64,000 nucleotides of DNA from Erythrobacter sp047872805 (GTDB lineage: Bacteria; Pseudomonadota; Alphaproteobacteria; Sphingomonadales; Sphingomonadaceae), in contig NZ_JBLQUK010000002.1 of assembly GCF_047872805.1 (NCBI RefSeq), positions 1 to 64,000 on the forward strand, in the 5' to 3' direction. The translations under genes were made by a program, and so were the position numbers. Numbering within the stretch: position 1 is the stretch's first letter; the number at the start of each line of letters is the position of its first letter. Positions 24,130 through 33,415 of the stretch are shown one piece after another. The notes below the pieces were generated by a model. It ran no database searches, was not told the DNA's origin, and saw only the letters and a program-made list of their open reading frames with translations.

Positions 24130-25250
24130 CCGAAACGCTGTATGATGTCGCAATTATCGGTGCAGGAATGGCGGGCGCCAGTCTTGCCGCCGAACTCGGC
24201 CCCCATGCCCGTGTGTTGGTGCTCGAAGCCGAAGACGCGCCGGGGTATCATTCGACCGGGCGCTCCGCAGCGTTCTGGGAGGAATGTTATGGCGGCCCCG
24301 GCGTGGTTCCGCTCACGCTCGCATCGGGAAACTATCTGCGCGAGCACGGCTTTCTCATTCCGCGCGGCGCACTGTATGTCGGGCGTGAAAAGGACAGGCC
24401 CGCAATGGACAATTTCGTCCAACGCTTCGCCGGCACAGGGGTGACGATCAAGCGGCTCGGGCGAGAGGGTCTGGCCGCGCGGGTTCCCCACATCCGCGAA
24501 GATTGGTGCGACGCAATCTGGGAGCCTGCCTGCGCTGATATTGATGTCGCCGGACTGCATCAGCATTATCTCAAAGCTCTCAGGCAAAGCGGTGCCCATC
24601 TCGTCTGCCGCGCGCTGGTAAACCAATTGGAGCGTGAAACAGGCGGCTGGCGGATTGGCACCGAAGCTGGGGAGACTTACCGGGCTGCTGCGGTCATCAA
24701 CGCCGCCGGAGCCTGGGCAGACACGATTGCACAGCGGGCCGGTGCCCGCCCGCTTGGTATCGACCCCAAACGCCGCACGGTCGTGCAATTGCGGGTCGAC
24801 CCTGCTGCGCCGAAGGATTTGCCGCTGGTGCTTGATATATCGGAGAGTTTCTACTTCAAGCCTGACAATGGCCGCCTGTGGCTCAGCCCGCATGATGAAA
24901 TCCCAACCGACCCCTGCGACGCGGCGCCCGAAGAGATCGACGTCGCGCTGGCCGTTGATCGGTTCCAAAGCGTGACCGACTGGCGCATCGAAGCGGTCGA
25001 GCGGCGCTGGGCGGGCCTAAGGAGCTTCGCGCCTGACCGGCTGCCGGTCTTTGGTCCAGATCCAGTGGTTCCCGGATTCTTCTGGTTCGCAGGGCAAGGC
25101 GGTTTTGGCATTCAAACCGCCCCTGCCGCGGCGCGACTGGCCGCGCAGATCATATTGGGGCAAGGGCGCGACGCGCTGACCAGCAATATTGATACATCTG
25201 TTTACGCACCGGATCGCTTTTCGAATAAGAAAGCGCATGCCGAAGGCTAG
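24126..25250 (+). CDS. FAD-dependent D-amino-acid dehydrogenase-like oxidoreductase
   Basis: Encodes 374 residues. The dinucleotide motif IIGAGMAGASLAAELG is at residues 10-25, followed by VLVLEAEDAPGYHSTGRSAAFW, a stretch typical of the D-arginine dehydrogenase DauA group of the DAO family. The C-terminal flavin-contacting segment is FWFAGQGGFGIQTAPAAARLAA. These enzymes oxidise D-amino acids to 2-oxo acids, passing electrons to the respiratory chain. Substrate not determined. It is translationally coupled to the hydrolase upstream. Confidence 0.87.
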   Translation: MTETLYDVAIIGAGMAGASLAAELGPHARVLVLEAEDAPGYHSTGRSAAFWEECYGGPGVVPLTLASGNYLREHGFLIPRGALYVGREKDRPAMDNFVQRFAGTGVTIKRLGREGLAARVPHIREDWCDAIWEPACADIDVAGLHQHYLKALRQSGAHLVCRALVNQLERETGGWRIGTEAGETYRAAAVINAAGAWADTIAQRAGARPLGIDPKRRTVVQLRVDPAAPKDLPLVLDISESFYFKPDNGRLWLSPHDEIPTDPCDAAPEEIDVALAVDRFQSVTDWRIEAVERRWAGLRSFAPDRLPVFGPDPVVPGFFWFAGQGGFGIQTAPAAARLAAQIILGQGRDALTSNIDTSVYAPDRFSNKKAHAEG

Positions 25251-25315
25251 CCACGCCCGCTGCTATCTGTAAGATGTGGCGCTGAGTTCAACACCACTAA
25301 GAGGGGAGTGCCGCG

Positions 25316-25492
25316 ATGGCTCACAAGTTTGAAATCTACAAAGACAAGGCCGGTGAATACCGCGTCCGTTTCAAATACAATTCCGAAGTGATGTTTTCGA
25401 CCGAGGGTTATTCGAGCAAGGACAGCGCCAAGAAAGCGATCGCTTCGATCCAGAAAAACGGTCCCGGCGCACCGACCGAAGACAACAGCTGA
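25316..25492 (+). CDS. YegP-like DUF1508 small protein
   Basis: Encodes 58 residues, short enough to be missed by a length filter. It starts at an ATG after GAGGGGAG. The sequence reads MAHKFEIYKDKAGEYRVRF, then FSTEGYSSKDSAKKAIASI, which is the single-repeat DUF1508 (YegP) fold: a small alpha-beta domain of unknown function common in bacteria. It is an independent unit with its own terminator after the stop. Confidence 0.9.
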   Translation: MAHKFEIYKDKAGEYRVRFKYNSEVMFSTEGYSSKDSAKKAIASIQKNGPGAPTEDNS

Positions 25493-25518
25493 AACCAGCC
25501 GTTTGCTACCAAAGATAG

Positions 25519-25551
25519 CAGGCGTGAGGGGCGGCCCGAACGCCTGTTTTT
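25519..25551 (+). terminator. Terminator of DUF1508 gene
   Basis: CAGGCGT (25519-25525) pairs with ACGCCTG (25540-25546) and is followed by five T residues on the plus strand. The loop is 14 bases and can form a smaller inner stem. Confidence 0.7.
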
Positions 25552-25573
25552 CCGTGATTCAAATGAAGGCTGT

Positions 25574-26029
25574 TTAGGCCTCGGTCGCGATTCGGTCAGC
25601 TTCATCGCTGGCGAGTTTGTCCACTCGGTCGTTCTCGGCATGGCCCGAATGGCCTTTGACCCAGTGCCATGTCACATCGTGGCGCGCGACCGCATCGATC
25701 AGCAGGTGCCAAAGATCTTCATTGCGCACCGGCTTCTTGCTGGCATTGACCCAGCCGCGCTTTTTCCAGCCGTGGACCCATTTGGTGATGCCATCGATCA
25801 CATATTTGCTGTCGGAGTAAACGTCGACCTTGCATGGTTCGATGAGAGCCGAAAGCCCTTCGATGGCGGCGGTCAATTCCATCCGGTTGTTGGTCGTGTC
25901 GGCCGCTGCGCCCGACAGCTCTTTTTCGTGGCCGCCCATGCGCAACAAGGCGCCCCAGCCGCCCGGTCCGGGATTGCCCTTGCAAGCGCCATCGGTGAAT
26001 ATCTCGACCCGTTTCATATCGCCGCTCAT
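25574..26029 (-). CDS. rnhA: Ribonuclease HI
   Basis: Encodes 151 residues from ATG 26029; GTG 26065 is in frame but overlaps thrB. The active site is complete: Asp13 (FTDGACKGNPGPGGWG), Glu51 (NNRMELTAA), Asp73 (YSDSKYV), His127 (KGHSGH) and Asp137 (DRVDKLA). It degrades the RNA strand of RNA-DNA hybrids such as primers and R-loops. It is the third gene of ispH-thrB-rnhA, a gene order conserved in alphaproteobacteria. Confidence 0.95.
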   Translation of the reverse strand: MSGDMKRVEIFTDGACKGNPGPGGWGALLRMGGHEKELSGAAADTTNNRMELTAAIEGLSALIEPCKVDVYSDSKYVIDGITKWVHGWKKRGWVNASKKPVRNEDLWHLLIDAVARHDVTWHWVKGHSGHAENDRVDKLASDEADRIATEA

Positions 26030-26045
26030 TGCCGGAATTTCTGGT

Positions 26046-27041
26046 TCAGGCAAATATTTCGGCACCGTAATCGTCGTAAAAGCGCCAGCGCGAGACGAAT
26101 TGCATCGGGTCTTTGCGAGTCACCAATGCATCCTCAGGGGTGTCCAGCCAATCCTCTGCCCGGCTGGCCACAAATCGCAATGCGGCTCCCTTGGCAATGT
26201 CGGGCAGCAAGGCGCGCTCTGCCGGGGTGAGCCTTCGGATGTCCTCGTATCCTTGCAGAATCGCGCGGCCGCAGTCTGCGTTATAGGCATTGGTGACCGG
26301 GTCAAAGCCCCAGGCAGCATGGGTTACCGCCAGATCGAGCGCCATCGCGCCGGTGCAAGCAAAATAGAAATCGATCAGGCCGGTGACTTCGCTGCCCAAC
26401 ATCAGCACGTTGTCGGGGAACAGATCGGCATGAATTTGCGCCTGCGGAAGCGCGCTGAGTGACAGAGCGGCGGCATCGCGCGCGGCCCCCAGCATCGCCG
26501 GTAGAGCGGCATTGATCGACGCCAGTCCTGTCGAGCCGCACCGCTCTAGCAGGTCCAGATTGCTGGCAAAATCCATCGTGTTTTCCCGGCTGAGCGGGAA
26601 ATCGGCGCTCGCAGCGTGCATCCGCGCAATAACCTGCCCAACTGCAAATGCCTGATCGGGATCGGGGCGGGTCGGCGAAACACCGGGCAGAAATTCGATC
26701 AGCGCGGCCGCCTTTCCGTCGACCAACCGAAACGCAGCCCCCGTGCGGTCATGGATGGTGCGCGGTACCGGACAGCCCTTGGCCGAAAGGTGGTCGAGCA
26801 GACCTAGGAAATAGGGCAGATCCGACAATTCGATCCGCCGTTCATACATGGTGAGAATGTATCGCCCACCGCCCGCGTTGCCGCCTGTGTTGCCGCCTGT
26901 GTTCGAGCCGCTGGTCTCAATCATCCAGTTCGAATTGGAGACACCTTCAGCAATACCCTTTGCCGAAATCAGCCCGCCAACATCGTAATGCCCGATAAGC
27001 TCGGCCAGCTGTTCGGCTCCCAGATGGGTGTAGACCGCCAT
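26046..27041 (-). CDS. thrB: Homoserine kinase (APH-type ThrB)
   Basis: Encodes 331 residues from ATG 27041. It belongs to the aminoglycoside-phosphotransferase-like homoserine kinases of alphaproteobacteria. Visible motifs are GVSNSNWMIET and ILTMYERRIELSDLPYFLGLLDHL in the N-lobe, the catalytic loop IHADLFPDNVLM and the metal-binding GLIDFYFAC. It phosphorylates homoserine for threonine synthesis. Between the first two N-lobe strands it has a low-complexity insert (SNTGGNTGGNAGGG) from a 12-base DNA repeat. It starts 22 bases after the ispH stop. Confidence 0.93.
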   Translation of the reverse strand: MAVYTHLGAEQLAELIGHYDVGGLISAKGIAEGVSNSNWMIETSGSNTGGNTGGNAGGGRYILTMYERRIELSDLPYFLGLLDHLSAKGCPVPRTIHDRTGAAFRLVDGKAAALIEFLPGVSPTRPDPDQAFAVGQVIARMHAASADFPLSRENTMDFASNLDLLERCGSTGLASINAALPAMLGAARDAAALSLSALPQAQIHADLFPDNVLMLGSEVTGLIDFYFACTGAMALDLAVTHAAWGFDPVTNAYNADCGRAILQGYEDIRRLTPAERALLPDIAKGAALRFVASRAEDWLDTPEDALVTRKDPMQFVSRWRFYDDYGAEIFA

Positions 27042-27063
27042 AGCAAACCGCCTGCTGGACCAG

Positions 27064-28035
27064 TCAGGAAAGCTGACGCGGCAGTTTGAAGACCATTTTC
27101 TCCTCTGCCGCCGTGATCGTCTTCTCGCGGATAGGGCGCAACTTTGCCAGTGCATCGACCACTTCGCGCACCAGAATTTCCGGTGCAGAGGCGCCTGCGG
27201 TCAATCCGATCGTGCTGATCCCGTCGAGCCACGCGGGATCGATTTCCTCGGCGCGCTGTATCAGTTTGCCCGGGGTGCCCAGCCGCTCCGCCACTTCGAC
27301 CAGCCGCAGCGAATTGGAGCTGTTGGGTGCGCCCACCACCAGCACCAGATCGCAATCACGTGCCAGTTCCTTGACCGCCGCCTGACGGTTGGACGTGGCG
27401 TAACAAATATCTTCGGCCTTAGGCCCGCGGATATTGGGATAGCGCCATTCGAGCGCTTCGATCACTTCGCGCGTGTCATCGACCGACAGAGTGGTCTGCG
27501 TCAGATATGCCAGAGGCTCATCGGCATCGAACGGCAGCTTGTCCACATCCTCGATCGTTTCGACCAAAGTCATCTGCCCGGGTTCGACCTGACCCATGGT
27601 CCCGATCACTTCGGGATGGCCGTCGTGGCCTATGAAGATGATATGCCGGCCTTTTTCAAGCTGGCGTTCGGCCTGACGGTGAACCTTGGACACCAGAGGG
27701 CAGGTCGCATCGACATACAGCAATTTGCGCCGCGAAGCCTCTGCAGGCACCGCCTTGGGCACGCCATGCGCGCTGAACACCACGGGTGCATCATCGGGGA
27801 CTTCATCGAGTTCCTTGACGAAAATCGCGCCTTTCGCCTTGAGCCCTTCGACGACATATTTGTTGTGAACGATTTCGTGTCGAACATAGACCGGCGCGCC
27901 ATATTTTTCGAGTGCCTTTTCAACAATCTCGATTGCCCGGTCGACCCCTGCGCAAAAGCCGCGGGGGGCCGCGATCAACAGGTTGAGCGGTTCCGCATGG
28001 GTGGCGGCATCGGATTCTTGAAAGGGCGCGTTCAT
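27064..28035 (-). CDS. ispH: 4-hydroxy-3-methylbut-2-enyl diphosphate reductase
   Basis: Encodes 323 residues, normal for IspH. The three iron-sulfur ligands are Cys28 (RGFCAGVDRA), Cys112 (DATCPLVSKVH) and Cys211 (ICYATSNRQ). The 4Fe-4S enzyme performs the last step of the methylerythritol phosphate isoprenoid pathway, giving IPP and DMAPP. The active-site stretch SAHGVPK and the Glu-bearing YLTQTTLS segment are present. First gene of the ispH-thrB-rnhA operon, divergent from the lipoprotein gene at 28132. Confidence 0.97.
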   Translation of the reverse strand: MNAPFQESDAATHAEPLNLLIAAPRGFCAGVDRAIEIVEKALEKYGAPVYVRHEIVHNKYVVEGLKAKGAIFVKELDEVPDDAPVVFSAHGVPKAVPAEASRRKLLYVDATCPLVSKVHRQAERQLEKGRHIIFIGHDGHPEVIGTMGQVEPGQMTLVETIEDVDKLPFDADEPLAYLTQTTLSVDDTREVIEALEWRYPNIRGPKAEDICYATSNRQAAVKELARDCDLVLVVGAPNSSNSLRLVEVAERLGTPGKLIQRAEEIDPAWLDGISTIGLTAGASAPEILVREVVDALAKLRPIREKTITAAEEKMVFKLPRQLS

Positions 28036-28131
28036 ATCGCTCCCTCTAGCGCTTTGATGCGCGTCTCGCTAGGGCGTGATCGCAATGGGCGTTGATGATC
28101 GCCAAAGCCATGTATCGAGGGTGTTGTTCCA

Positions 28132-28806
28132 ATGAATTTTCGCAGCCGTGCCGTGCCAGTCCGCATTTTTCCGGTGATAGCGCTGATCGCCGGTGTCGCT
28201 GGATTGGGGGCCTGCGCGCAAGAGGGCGAATTGGTGGTCGATCAGGGCGTGGGTATCACTTCGGTGCTGACGACGTGTCCGGCGGTGGGAATCCCGCATT
28301 ATACCGGTGATATCACCACCTTCCGCGCGGCTGGTGATCCGACGCTGGCCAATCTCGATGTTTCGGCAGTGATGACAAACCTGCGTTCAACCTGTGACGA
28401 TTCAACCGACCGCATCTATACCGAAGCGACGTTTGATGTGCGCGCACGGCGCAGCGACGTTCGCGGTGCCCGCACCGTGACGCTGCCGTATTACGTGACC
28501 ATGTTGCAAGGCGGGAGCGCAGTGGTTTCCAAACGAGTGGGTGAAGTCACTTTGAACTTTGCCGACGGGCAAGAGCGCGCCGTCGCAAGTGCGAAGGCCG
28601 GGTCTTTTGTCGACCGCGCGGCCGCATCGCTGCCAGAGGACATCCGCGAGCAGATCACCCGCCGCCGCCGACCGGGCGACCCGGAAGCTGCGCTTGATCC
28701 TTTGGCCAACCCCGAAGTGCGCAGCGCCATTGCCCGCACGAGGTTTGAGATGCTGCTTGGGTTCCAGCTTACCGAAGCGCAACTGGCGTATAACGCCACG
28801 CGATAA
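28132..28806 (+). CDS. Conserved lipoprotein of unknown function
   Basis: Encodes 224 residues. The signal sequence ends in the lipobox LGAC (Cys28). The mature protein has a beta-rich middle (VRGARTVTLPYYVTMLQGGSAVVSKRVGEVTLNF) and a charged, Arg-rich C-terminus. I recognise it as a sphingomonad hypothetical lipoprotein without an assigned function. It lies between ispH (divergent) and argS (same strand, 115 bases downstream). Confidence 0.8.
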   Translation: MNFRSRAVPVRIFPVIALIAGVAGLGACAQEGELVVDQGVGITSVLTTCPAVGIPHYTGDITTFRAAGDPTLANLDVSAVMTNLRSTCDDSTDRIYTEATFDVRARRSDVRGARTVTLPYYVTMLQGGSAVVSKRVGEVTLNFADGQERAVASAKAGSFVDRAAASLPEDIREQITRRRRPGDPEAALDPLANPEVRSAIARTRFEMLLGFQLTEAQLAYNATR

Positions 28807-28921
28807 TGCCAGCGGCGGCCATTGGGCCTGAAGTATCGCTGATTCCCGCGCTTCAATTCGGAGCCAAATCCATGCATCCCACTTTGCATCTGCATGTGAT
28901 GCGAATACGCACGAGATTGTG

Positions 28922-30673
28922 ATGAGTGACAACAACACCCTTTACGCCGCCTATGGCCGGATCGTCGAAGCGGCGCTGAAAGCTTTGGTGGATCAAGGCG
29001 ATCTGCCTAGCGATCTGTCGTTCGCTAATGTGACGTTGGAGCCGCCGCGCGATCCGGCGCATGGCGATCTGGCCACCAATGCGGCGATGGTCCTGGCGAA
29101 ACCGGCAAAGACCAATCCGCGCGCGCTGGCGGAAAAAATTTGCGCCAAGCTTGAAGCTGCAGATGGCATTGCCAGCGCCGAAATCGCCGGTCCGGGATTT
29201 ATCAATCTCAAATTGAACCCAGTAGCATGGCTTGAAGAATTGGGTGCGATGAACCGGCTTGGCGACAATTACGGACGTTCTGCTTTGGGCAGCGGCGTCA
29301 CGGTCAATGTCGAATATGTCTCGGCCAATCCGACCGGGCCGATGCACATGGGCCATTGCCGAGGCGCGGTGGTGGGCGATGCCCTGTCCAGCCTGCTTGA
29401 ATTTGCCGGGCACCGGGTCACGCGCGAATATTATATCAACGATGCCGGCGGGCAGGTCGACACACTCGCCCGGTCAGCATTCCTGCGGTATCGGGAGGCG
29501 CTTGGCGAAGATATTGGCGACATCCCCGAAGGACTGTATCCGGGCGACTACCTCATTCCCGTAGGCGAGGCGCTCGCCAGCGAATTGGGTGACCGGTTCA
29601 GCAATGCAGCAGAGGGCGAATGGCTCCCCATTTTTCGCGCTGAAGCGGTGACCAGAATGATGGAGCTTATCAAAGCTGACCTCGCCATGTTGGGCATCCA
29701 CCACGATGTGTTCTCCTCCGAGGCGGCTTTGCACGCTGCGGGCAAGCCCGATGAAGCCGAAGCATGGCTGCGCAAGCATGATTTTGTCTATGACGGCGTG
29801 CTCGAAGCGCCCAAGGGCAAGGCGCCGCCGGAGGATTGGGAGCCGGTCGAACTGCCACTGTTCCGCTCGACCCGGTTTGGCGATGATCAGGACCGCCCGA
29901 TCAAAAAGTCCAACGGTGCGTGGACCTATTTCGGGGCCGACCTCGCCTATCACATGCAAAAGGCAGAAAGCGCCGATGAGCTGATCGACATCTGGGGCGC
30001 AGATCATGCGGGCACGGTAAAGCGGATCAAGGCGGCGGTGGCGGCGTTGTCCCAAGGAAAGGGCAAGCAAACCCCCTTTGACGTCAAACTGGTGCAGATG
30101 GTGCAGTTGATGCGCGGCGGCGAGCCGATGAAAATGTCCAAACGGTCGGGCAATTTCATCACCATCGCCGATATGATCGACGAGGTTGGCAAGGACGTGG
30201 TGCGTTTCACCATGCTGACCCGCAAACCCGAAGCGCAGATGGAGTTTGACTTTGCCAAGGTGGTAGAGGCGTCAAAGGACAACCCGGTCTGGTATGTCCA
30301 ATATGCCCATGCGCGCATCCAGTCGACCATCCGCAAGGCTGCCGAGGATGAAGGGATTGAACCCCGTGCAGAGCAATTGAGCCAGCTTGGCGCGGAAGAA
30401 ATCGTCTTGATCCGCCGCGCTGCGCAATTCCCGCGCGAAGTCGAAGCGGCAGCTAAAGCGCGCGAACCCCATCGCATCGCTTTCTATCTCTATGACCTCG
30501 CCACCGACCTCAATGCGTTTTACAGTCTGGGTAACACTGAACTGGAAAAGCGCTTCATCCTGAAACATGATAAGGGATTGTCTGCAGCGCGGCTTTTCCT
30601 TGCCGCTGCAATCGGGCAAGTGCTGCGCAATGGGCTTCGCGTGCTGGGCGTGCAAGCTGTCGAGCGGATGTAA
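28922..30673 (+). CDS. argS: Arginine--tRNA ligase
   Basis: Encodes 583 residues from ATG 28922; a GTG directly before it is also in frame. Class I signatures are HMGH (142-145, in SANPTGPMHMGHCRGA) and KMSKRSGNF. The N-terminal Add-1 domain and the C-terminal DALR anticodon-binding domain (VWYVQYAHARIQS and AFYLYDLATDLNAFY) are present. It charges tRNA-Arg. First gene of the argS-SPOR-nagZ-scpA-scpB-tatABC cluster conserved in alphaproteobacteria. Confidence 0.97.
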   Translation: MSDNNTLYAAYGRIVEAALKALVDQGDLPSDLSFANVTLEPPRDPAHGDLATNAAMVLAKPAKTNPRALAEKICAKLEAADGIASAEIAGPGFINLKLNPVAWLEELGAMNRLGDNYGRSALGSGVTVNVEYVSANPTGPMHMGHCRGAVVGDALSSLLEFAGHRVTREYYINDAGGQVDTLARSAFLRYREALGEDIGDIPEGLYPGDYLIPVGEALASELGDRFSNAAEGEWLPIFRAEAVTRMMELIKADLAMLGIHHDVFSSEAALHAAGKPDEAEAWLRKHDFVYDGVLEAPKGKAPPEDWEPVELPLFRSTRFGDDQDRPIKKSNGAWTYFGADLAYHMQKAESADELIDIWGADHAGTVKRIKAAVAALSQGKGKQTPFDVKLVQMVQLMRGGEPMKMSKRSGNFITIADMIDEVGKDVVRFTMLTRKPEAQMEFDFAKVVEASKDNPVWYVQYAHARIQSTIRKAAEDEGIEPRAEQLSQLGAEEIVLIRRAAQFPREVEAAAKAREPHRIAFYLYDLATDLNAFYSLGNTELEKRFILKHDKGLSAARLFLAAAIGQVLRNGLRVLGVQAVERM

Positions 30674-30687
30674 AAGGTGCAGGATCG

Positions 30688-31386
30688 GTGATTATCGAAG
30701 CCGAATATGAAGAGGTTGAAGATTGCGCCGCGGCTGCGGAAAGCGAACTTGACCTGTCCGATGATGACAGCCTGCCGTGGTTGGAAGCCGATGAGGATGA
30801 CAATGCAGCGGGCGGCATAGATACCGCGCAAGTTATCGGATTTCTCCTGATCCTATTGACGATCCTGATCGGTGTCGTCGGAGCGATCTGGTATTTCTCC
30901 AATCGCGGCACAGATGCCGATATGGTCGCGGACGGCAGCGTTATCGAAGCACCCGAAGGCCCGATCAAAGAACGACCGACAGACCCCGGCGGCAAGGAAT
31001 TCGCTGGCACCGGCAATGTTGCCCCGGTGGTTGCCGAAGGCGGCACTCGCGAAGGTGTAATGGAAACCGGTGGTCCGGGCAGCGAAGCGACGGGTGGATC
31101 TGGCGGCACGGCAGCAGGAAGCAAATCGCAAGAGGTGAGCGCGGGCGCGGCCGGGATTGGCGTCCAGCTTGCCGCCTATTCGTCGCGCGCACGCGCTGAA
31201 CAAGGATGGAACGATCTGCGCCGCCGGACTGATGCGCTCGACAACGCCCGGTACCGCGTTGAAGAGGGTACGGTCGATATTGGCAAGGTTTACCGGCTTC
31301 AGGCAGTGGCAGGCAGCCGGGCCGAAGCGGATCAATTGTGTGCCGCGCTTAAGGCCGACGGACTCGATTGTCAGGTGAAGCCCTGA
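30688..31386 (+). CDS. SPOR-domain inner-membrane protein
   Basis: Encodes 232 residues from a GTG at 30688, 14 bases after argS. An acidic cytoplasmic N-terminus (residues 1-48) is followed by one membrane helix (VIGFLLILLTILIGVVGAIWYF) and a periplasmic Gly/Glu-rich linker. The C-terminal SPOR domain (IGVQLAAYSSRARAEQGWNDLRRR to GSRAEADQLCAALKADGLDCQV) binds denuded septal peptidoglycan. Such proteins act in cell division; the next gene, nagZ, also works on the cell wall. Confidence 0.9.
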   Translation: MIIEAEYEEVEDCAAAAESELDLSDDDSLPWLEADEDDNAAGGIDTAQVIGFLLILLTILIGVVGAIWYFSNRGTDADMVADGSVIEAPEGPIKERPTDPGGKEFAGTGNVAPVVAEGGTREGVMETGGPGSEATGGSGGTAAGSKSQEVSAGAAGIGVQLAAYSSRARAEQGWNDLRRRTDALDNARYRVEEGTVDIGKVYRLQAVAGSRAEADQLCAALKADGLDCQVKP

Positions 31387-31496
31387 GCGCGTTGGCAGCG
31401 CGTTGCAGCGGTTTCCCACCGGATTTCCCCCCGAAATGTCGGCGTCAAATGGTTAGCGCGCTTGCCTGATCGCTCGCCCGCTGCAAGGCTCCGCGC

Positions 31497-32519
31497 ATGA
31501 TTCCGGCGATTTTCGGCTGCTCTGGCCCGGTTCTGACGGCCAATGAGCGCGCATTCTTCCGCGAAGCTGACCCTGCGGGCTACATCCTGTTCGGGCGCAA
31601 TTGCATTGATCCGCAGCAATTGCGCGCGCTGACGGACGACCTGCGCAGTGTGCACGGGCGCGACAGGCTTCTTATCTCGATCGACCAGGAGGGCGGCCGT
31701 GTGGCCCGTCTGCGCCCGCCGCATTGGGCGGCCTATCCCAGTGGCGAAGCGTTTGACCGGCTCTATGATCTTGCCCCGGCCAGCGCGATCGAGGCCGCGC
31801 GTGCGGGTGCAAAGGCGATGGCGCTGGAGCTTTCGGCAATGGGTATCACGGTTGATTATCACCCGCCGCTCGACCTGCGTCAGCCGGGCGCGCATGACGT
31901 GATCGGGGACCGGTCGTTTGGCAGCGACCCCATGCGCGTTGCTGCAATCGGCCGCGCAGTGCTCGATGGATTGGCAGCGGGCGGCGTGACCGGCTGTATC
32001 AAACATATGCCCGGCCACGGACGCAGCATGGTCGATACGCACAAGGAAATGCCCACGGTGCATGAAAGCGCGGCAGAACTTGAACATGATCTTGCCCCGT
32101 TCCGCGCGCTCAATTCGGCGCTGATCGGGATGACCGGACATCTCAAATTTCCGGTGTGGGACGCAGAATTGCCAGCCACGCTTTCACCCACGATCATCCG
32201 TGACATCATTCGCGGAGAAATCGGGTTCGATGGCCTTTTGCTGACCGATGATATCGATATGGAGGCGCTAACCGACACCGTTCCTCAACGCGCCGCCCGC
32301 GCCCATGCTGCAGGCTGTGACATTGTGCTCAATTGCTGGGCGAAGATGGCTGACATGGAGGGTATCTGCGCGGCGCTTCCGCAGATTTCTGATGCAGCCG
32401 CCGCCCGACTGGATCGTGCATTGGCGAGCACGCATGTTGCAGACGTTATCACCCCTGAACCTGCCAAGTTGCTGGCCAAACGCGATGCATTGCTGGCGCT
32501 TTCGGGGGAACCGGTATGA
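31497..32519 (+). CDS. nagZ: Beta-N-acetylhexosaminidase (GH3)
   Basis: Encodes 340 residues, the single-domain NagZ length. The family motif KHMPGHG lies at 169-175 and the catalytic Asp/His loop contains HGRSMVDTHKEMP. The nucleophile segment is GLLLTDDIDMEAL. SIDQEGGRVARL is also diagnostic. NagZ removes GlcNAc from muropeptides during cell-wall recycling in the cytoplasm. The stop overlaps the scpA start (ATGA). Confidence 0.95.
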   Translation: MIPAIFGCSGPVLTANERAFFREADPAGYILFGRNCIDPQQLRALTDDLRSVHGRDRLLISIDQEGGRVARLRPPHWAAYPSGEAFDRLYDLAPASAIEAARAGAKAMALELSAMGITVDYHPPLDLRQPGAHDVIGDRSFGSDPMRVAAIGRAVLDGLAAGGVTGCIKHMPGHGRSMVDTHKEMPTVHESAAELEHDLAPFRALNSALIGMTGHLKFPVWDAELPATLSPTIIRDIIRGEIGFDGLLLTDDIDMEALTDTVPQRAARAHAAGCDIVLNCWAKMADMEGICAALPQISDAAAARLDRALASTHVADVITPEPAKLLAKRDALLALSGEPV

Positions 32520-33415
32520 ACGCCAATGCAAACGCTGCCGATAAAGCAGTCGGCCAGATCAAAGCCGAGGCGCCGCCGCAGACCGGCTTCATGCTGACCG
32601 GCGGAGCGGGCGAGCCTACCGCAGAAACGCCTGAAATCTGGGCAATGGACGAGCCGCCACGGCTGGAGCAGAAATCGGCGGATGACGCGCTTTATCTGGA
32701 GCTTGACGGGTGGGAAGGGCCGCTCGACTTGCTGCTCGACCTGTCGCGCAGGCAAAAGGTCGATTTGCGCGCTATCTCGATCCTGGAGCTGGTCGATCAA
32801 TATCTGGGGTTTATTGACCGGGCGCAGAATCTGCGGCTCGAACTGGCGGCTGACTATCTGGTGATGGCGGCATGGCTTGCTTATCTCAAATCGGCGCTCC
32901 TGCTGCCCAAGGATGAACAGGAAGACCCTAGTCCCGAAGAACTGGCCCTGCGGTTGCAGTTACGGCTGCAACGACTCGGCGCGATGCGCGAGGCTGCGGC
33001 GAGGTTGATGGCGCGTGACCGCATCGGACGCGATGTGTTTCTGCGAGGCGCGCCAGAGGGTTTGCGCACTGATCGCAAGATTGTTTGGAAGAGCGATGCC
33101 TATTCGCTGATCCATGCCTATGGTCAGGTTAAGGCGCGCACTGCGCCGCGCATCTATCACGTGTCGAACCGCCCCGTGATGACGCTGGACAGTGCGCTTG
33201 ACCGGGTGTCTGCGATGTTGGGCGTGACCCTCGAATGGATGGAAATCCGCGACTTTTTGCCGCCTCATGCCGATCCGGCGCTGCGCAAATCGGCCTTGGC
33301 ATCGAGTTTTGTAGCCGCGCTGGAACTTGCCCGGGTCGGGCGGGCGGAGATCGCGCAGGAGGCAGCTTTCGCGCCGCTCCGCATCCGGCGTATCCGGGAA
33401 GGGGTTGCGATGTGA
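32516..33415 (+). CDS. scpA: Segregation and condensation protein A
   Basis: Encodes 299 residues. A disordered stretch (1-60) precedes the ScpA kleisin domain: LDGWEGPLDLLLDLSRRQKVDLRAIS, then ADYLVMAAWLAYLKSALLLP, and a C-terminal winged helix that contacts SMC. The long N-terminus is usual for alphaproteobacteria. With ScpB and SMC it compacts the chromosome. Overlaps both nagZ and scpB by 4 bases. Confidence 0.95.
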   Translation: MNANANAADKAVGQIKAEAPPQTGFMLTGGAGEPTAETPEIWAMDEPPRLEQKSADDALYLELDGWEGPLDLLLDLSRRQKVDLRAISILELVDQYLGFIDRAQNLRLELAADYLVMAAWLAYLKSALLLPKDEQEDPSPEELALRLQLRLQRLGAMREAAARLMARDRIGRDVFLRGAPEGLRTDRKIVWKSDAYSLIHAYGQVKARTAPRIYHVSNRPVMTLDSALDRVSAMLGVTLEWMEIRDFLPPHADPALRKSALASSFVAALELARVGRAEIAQEAAFAPLRIRRIREGVAM

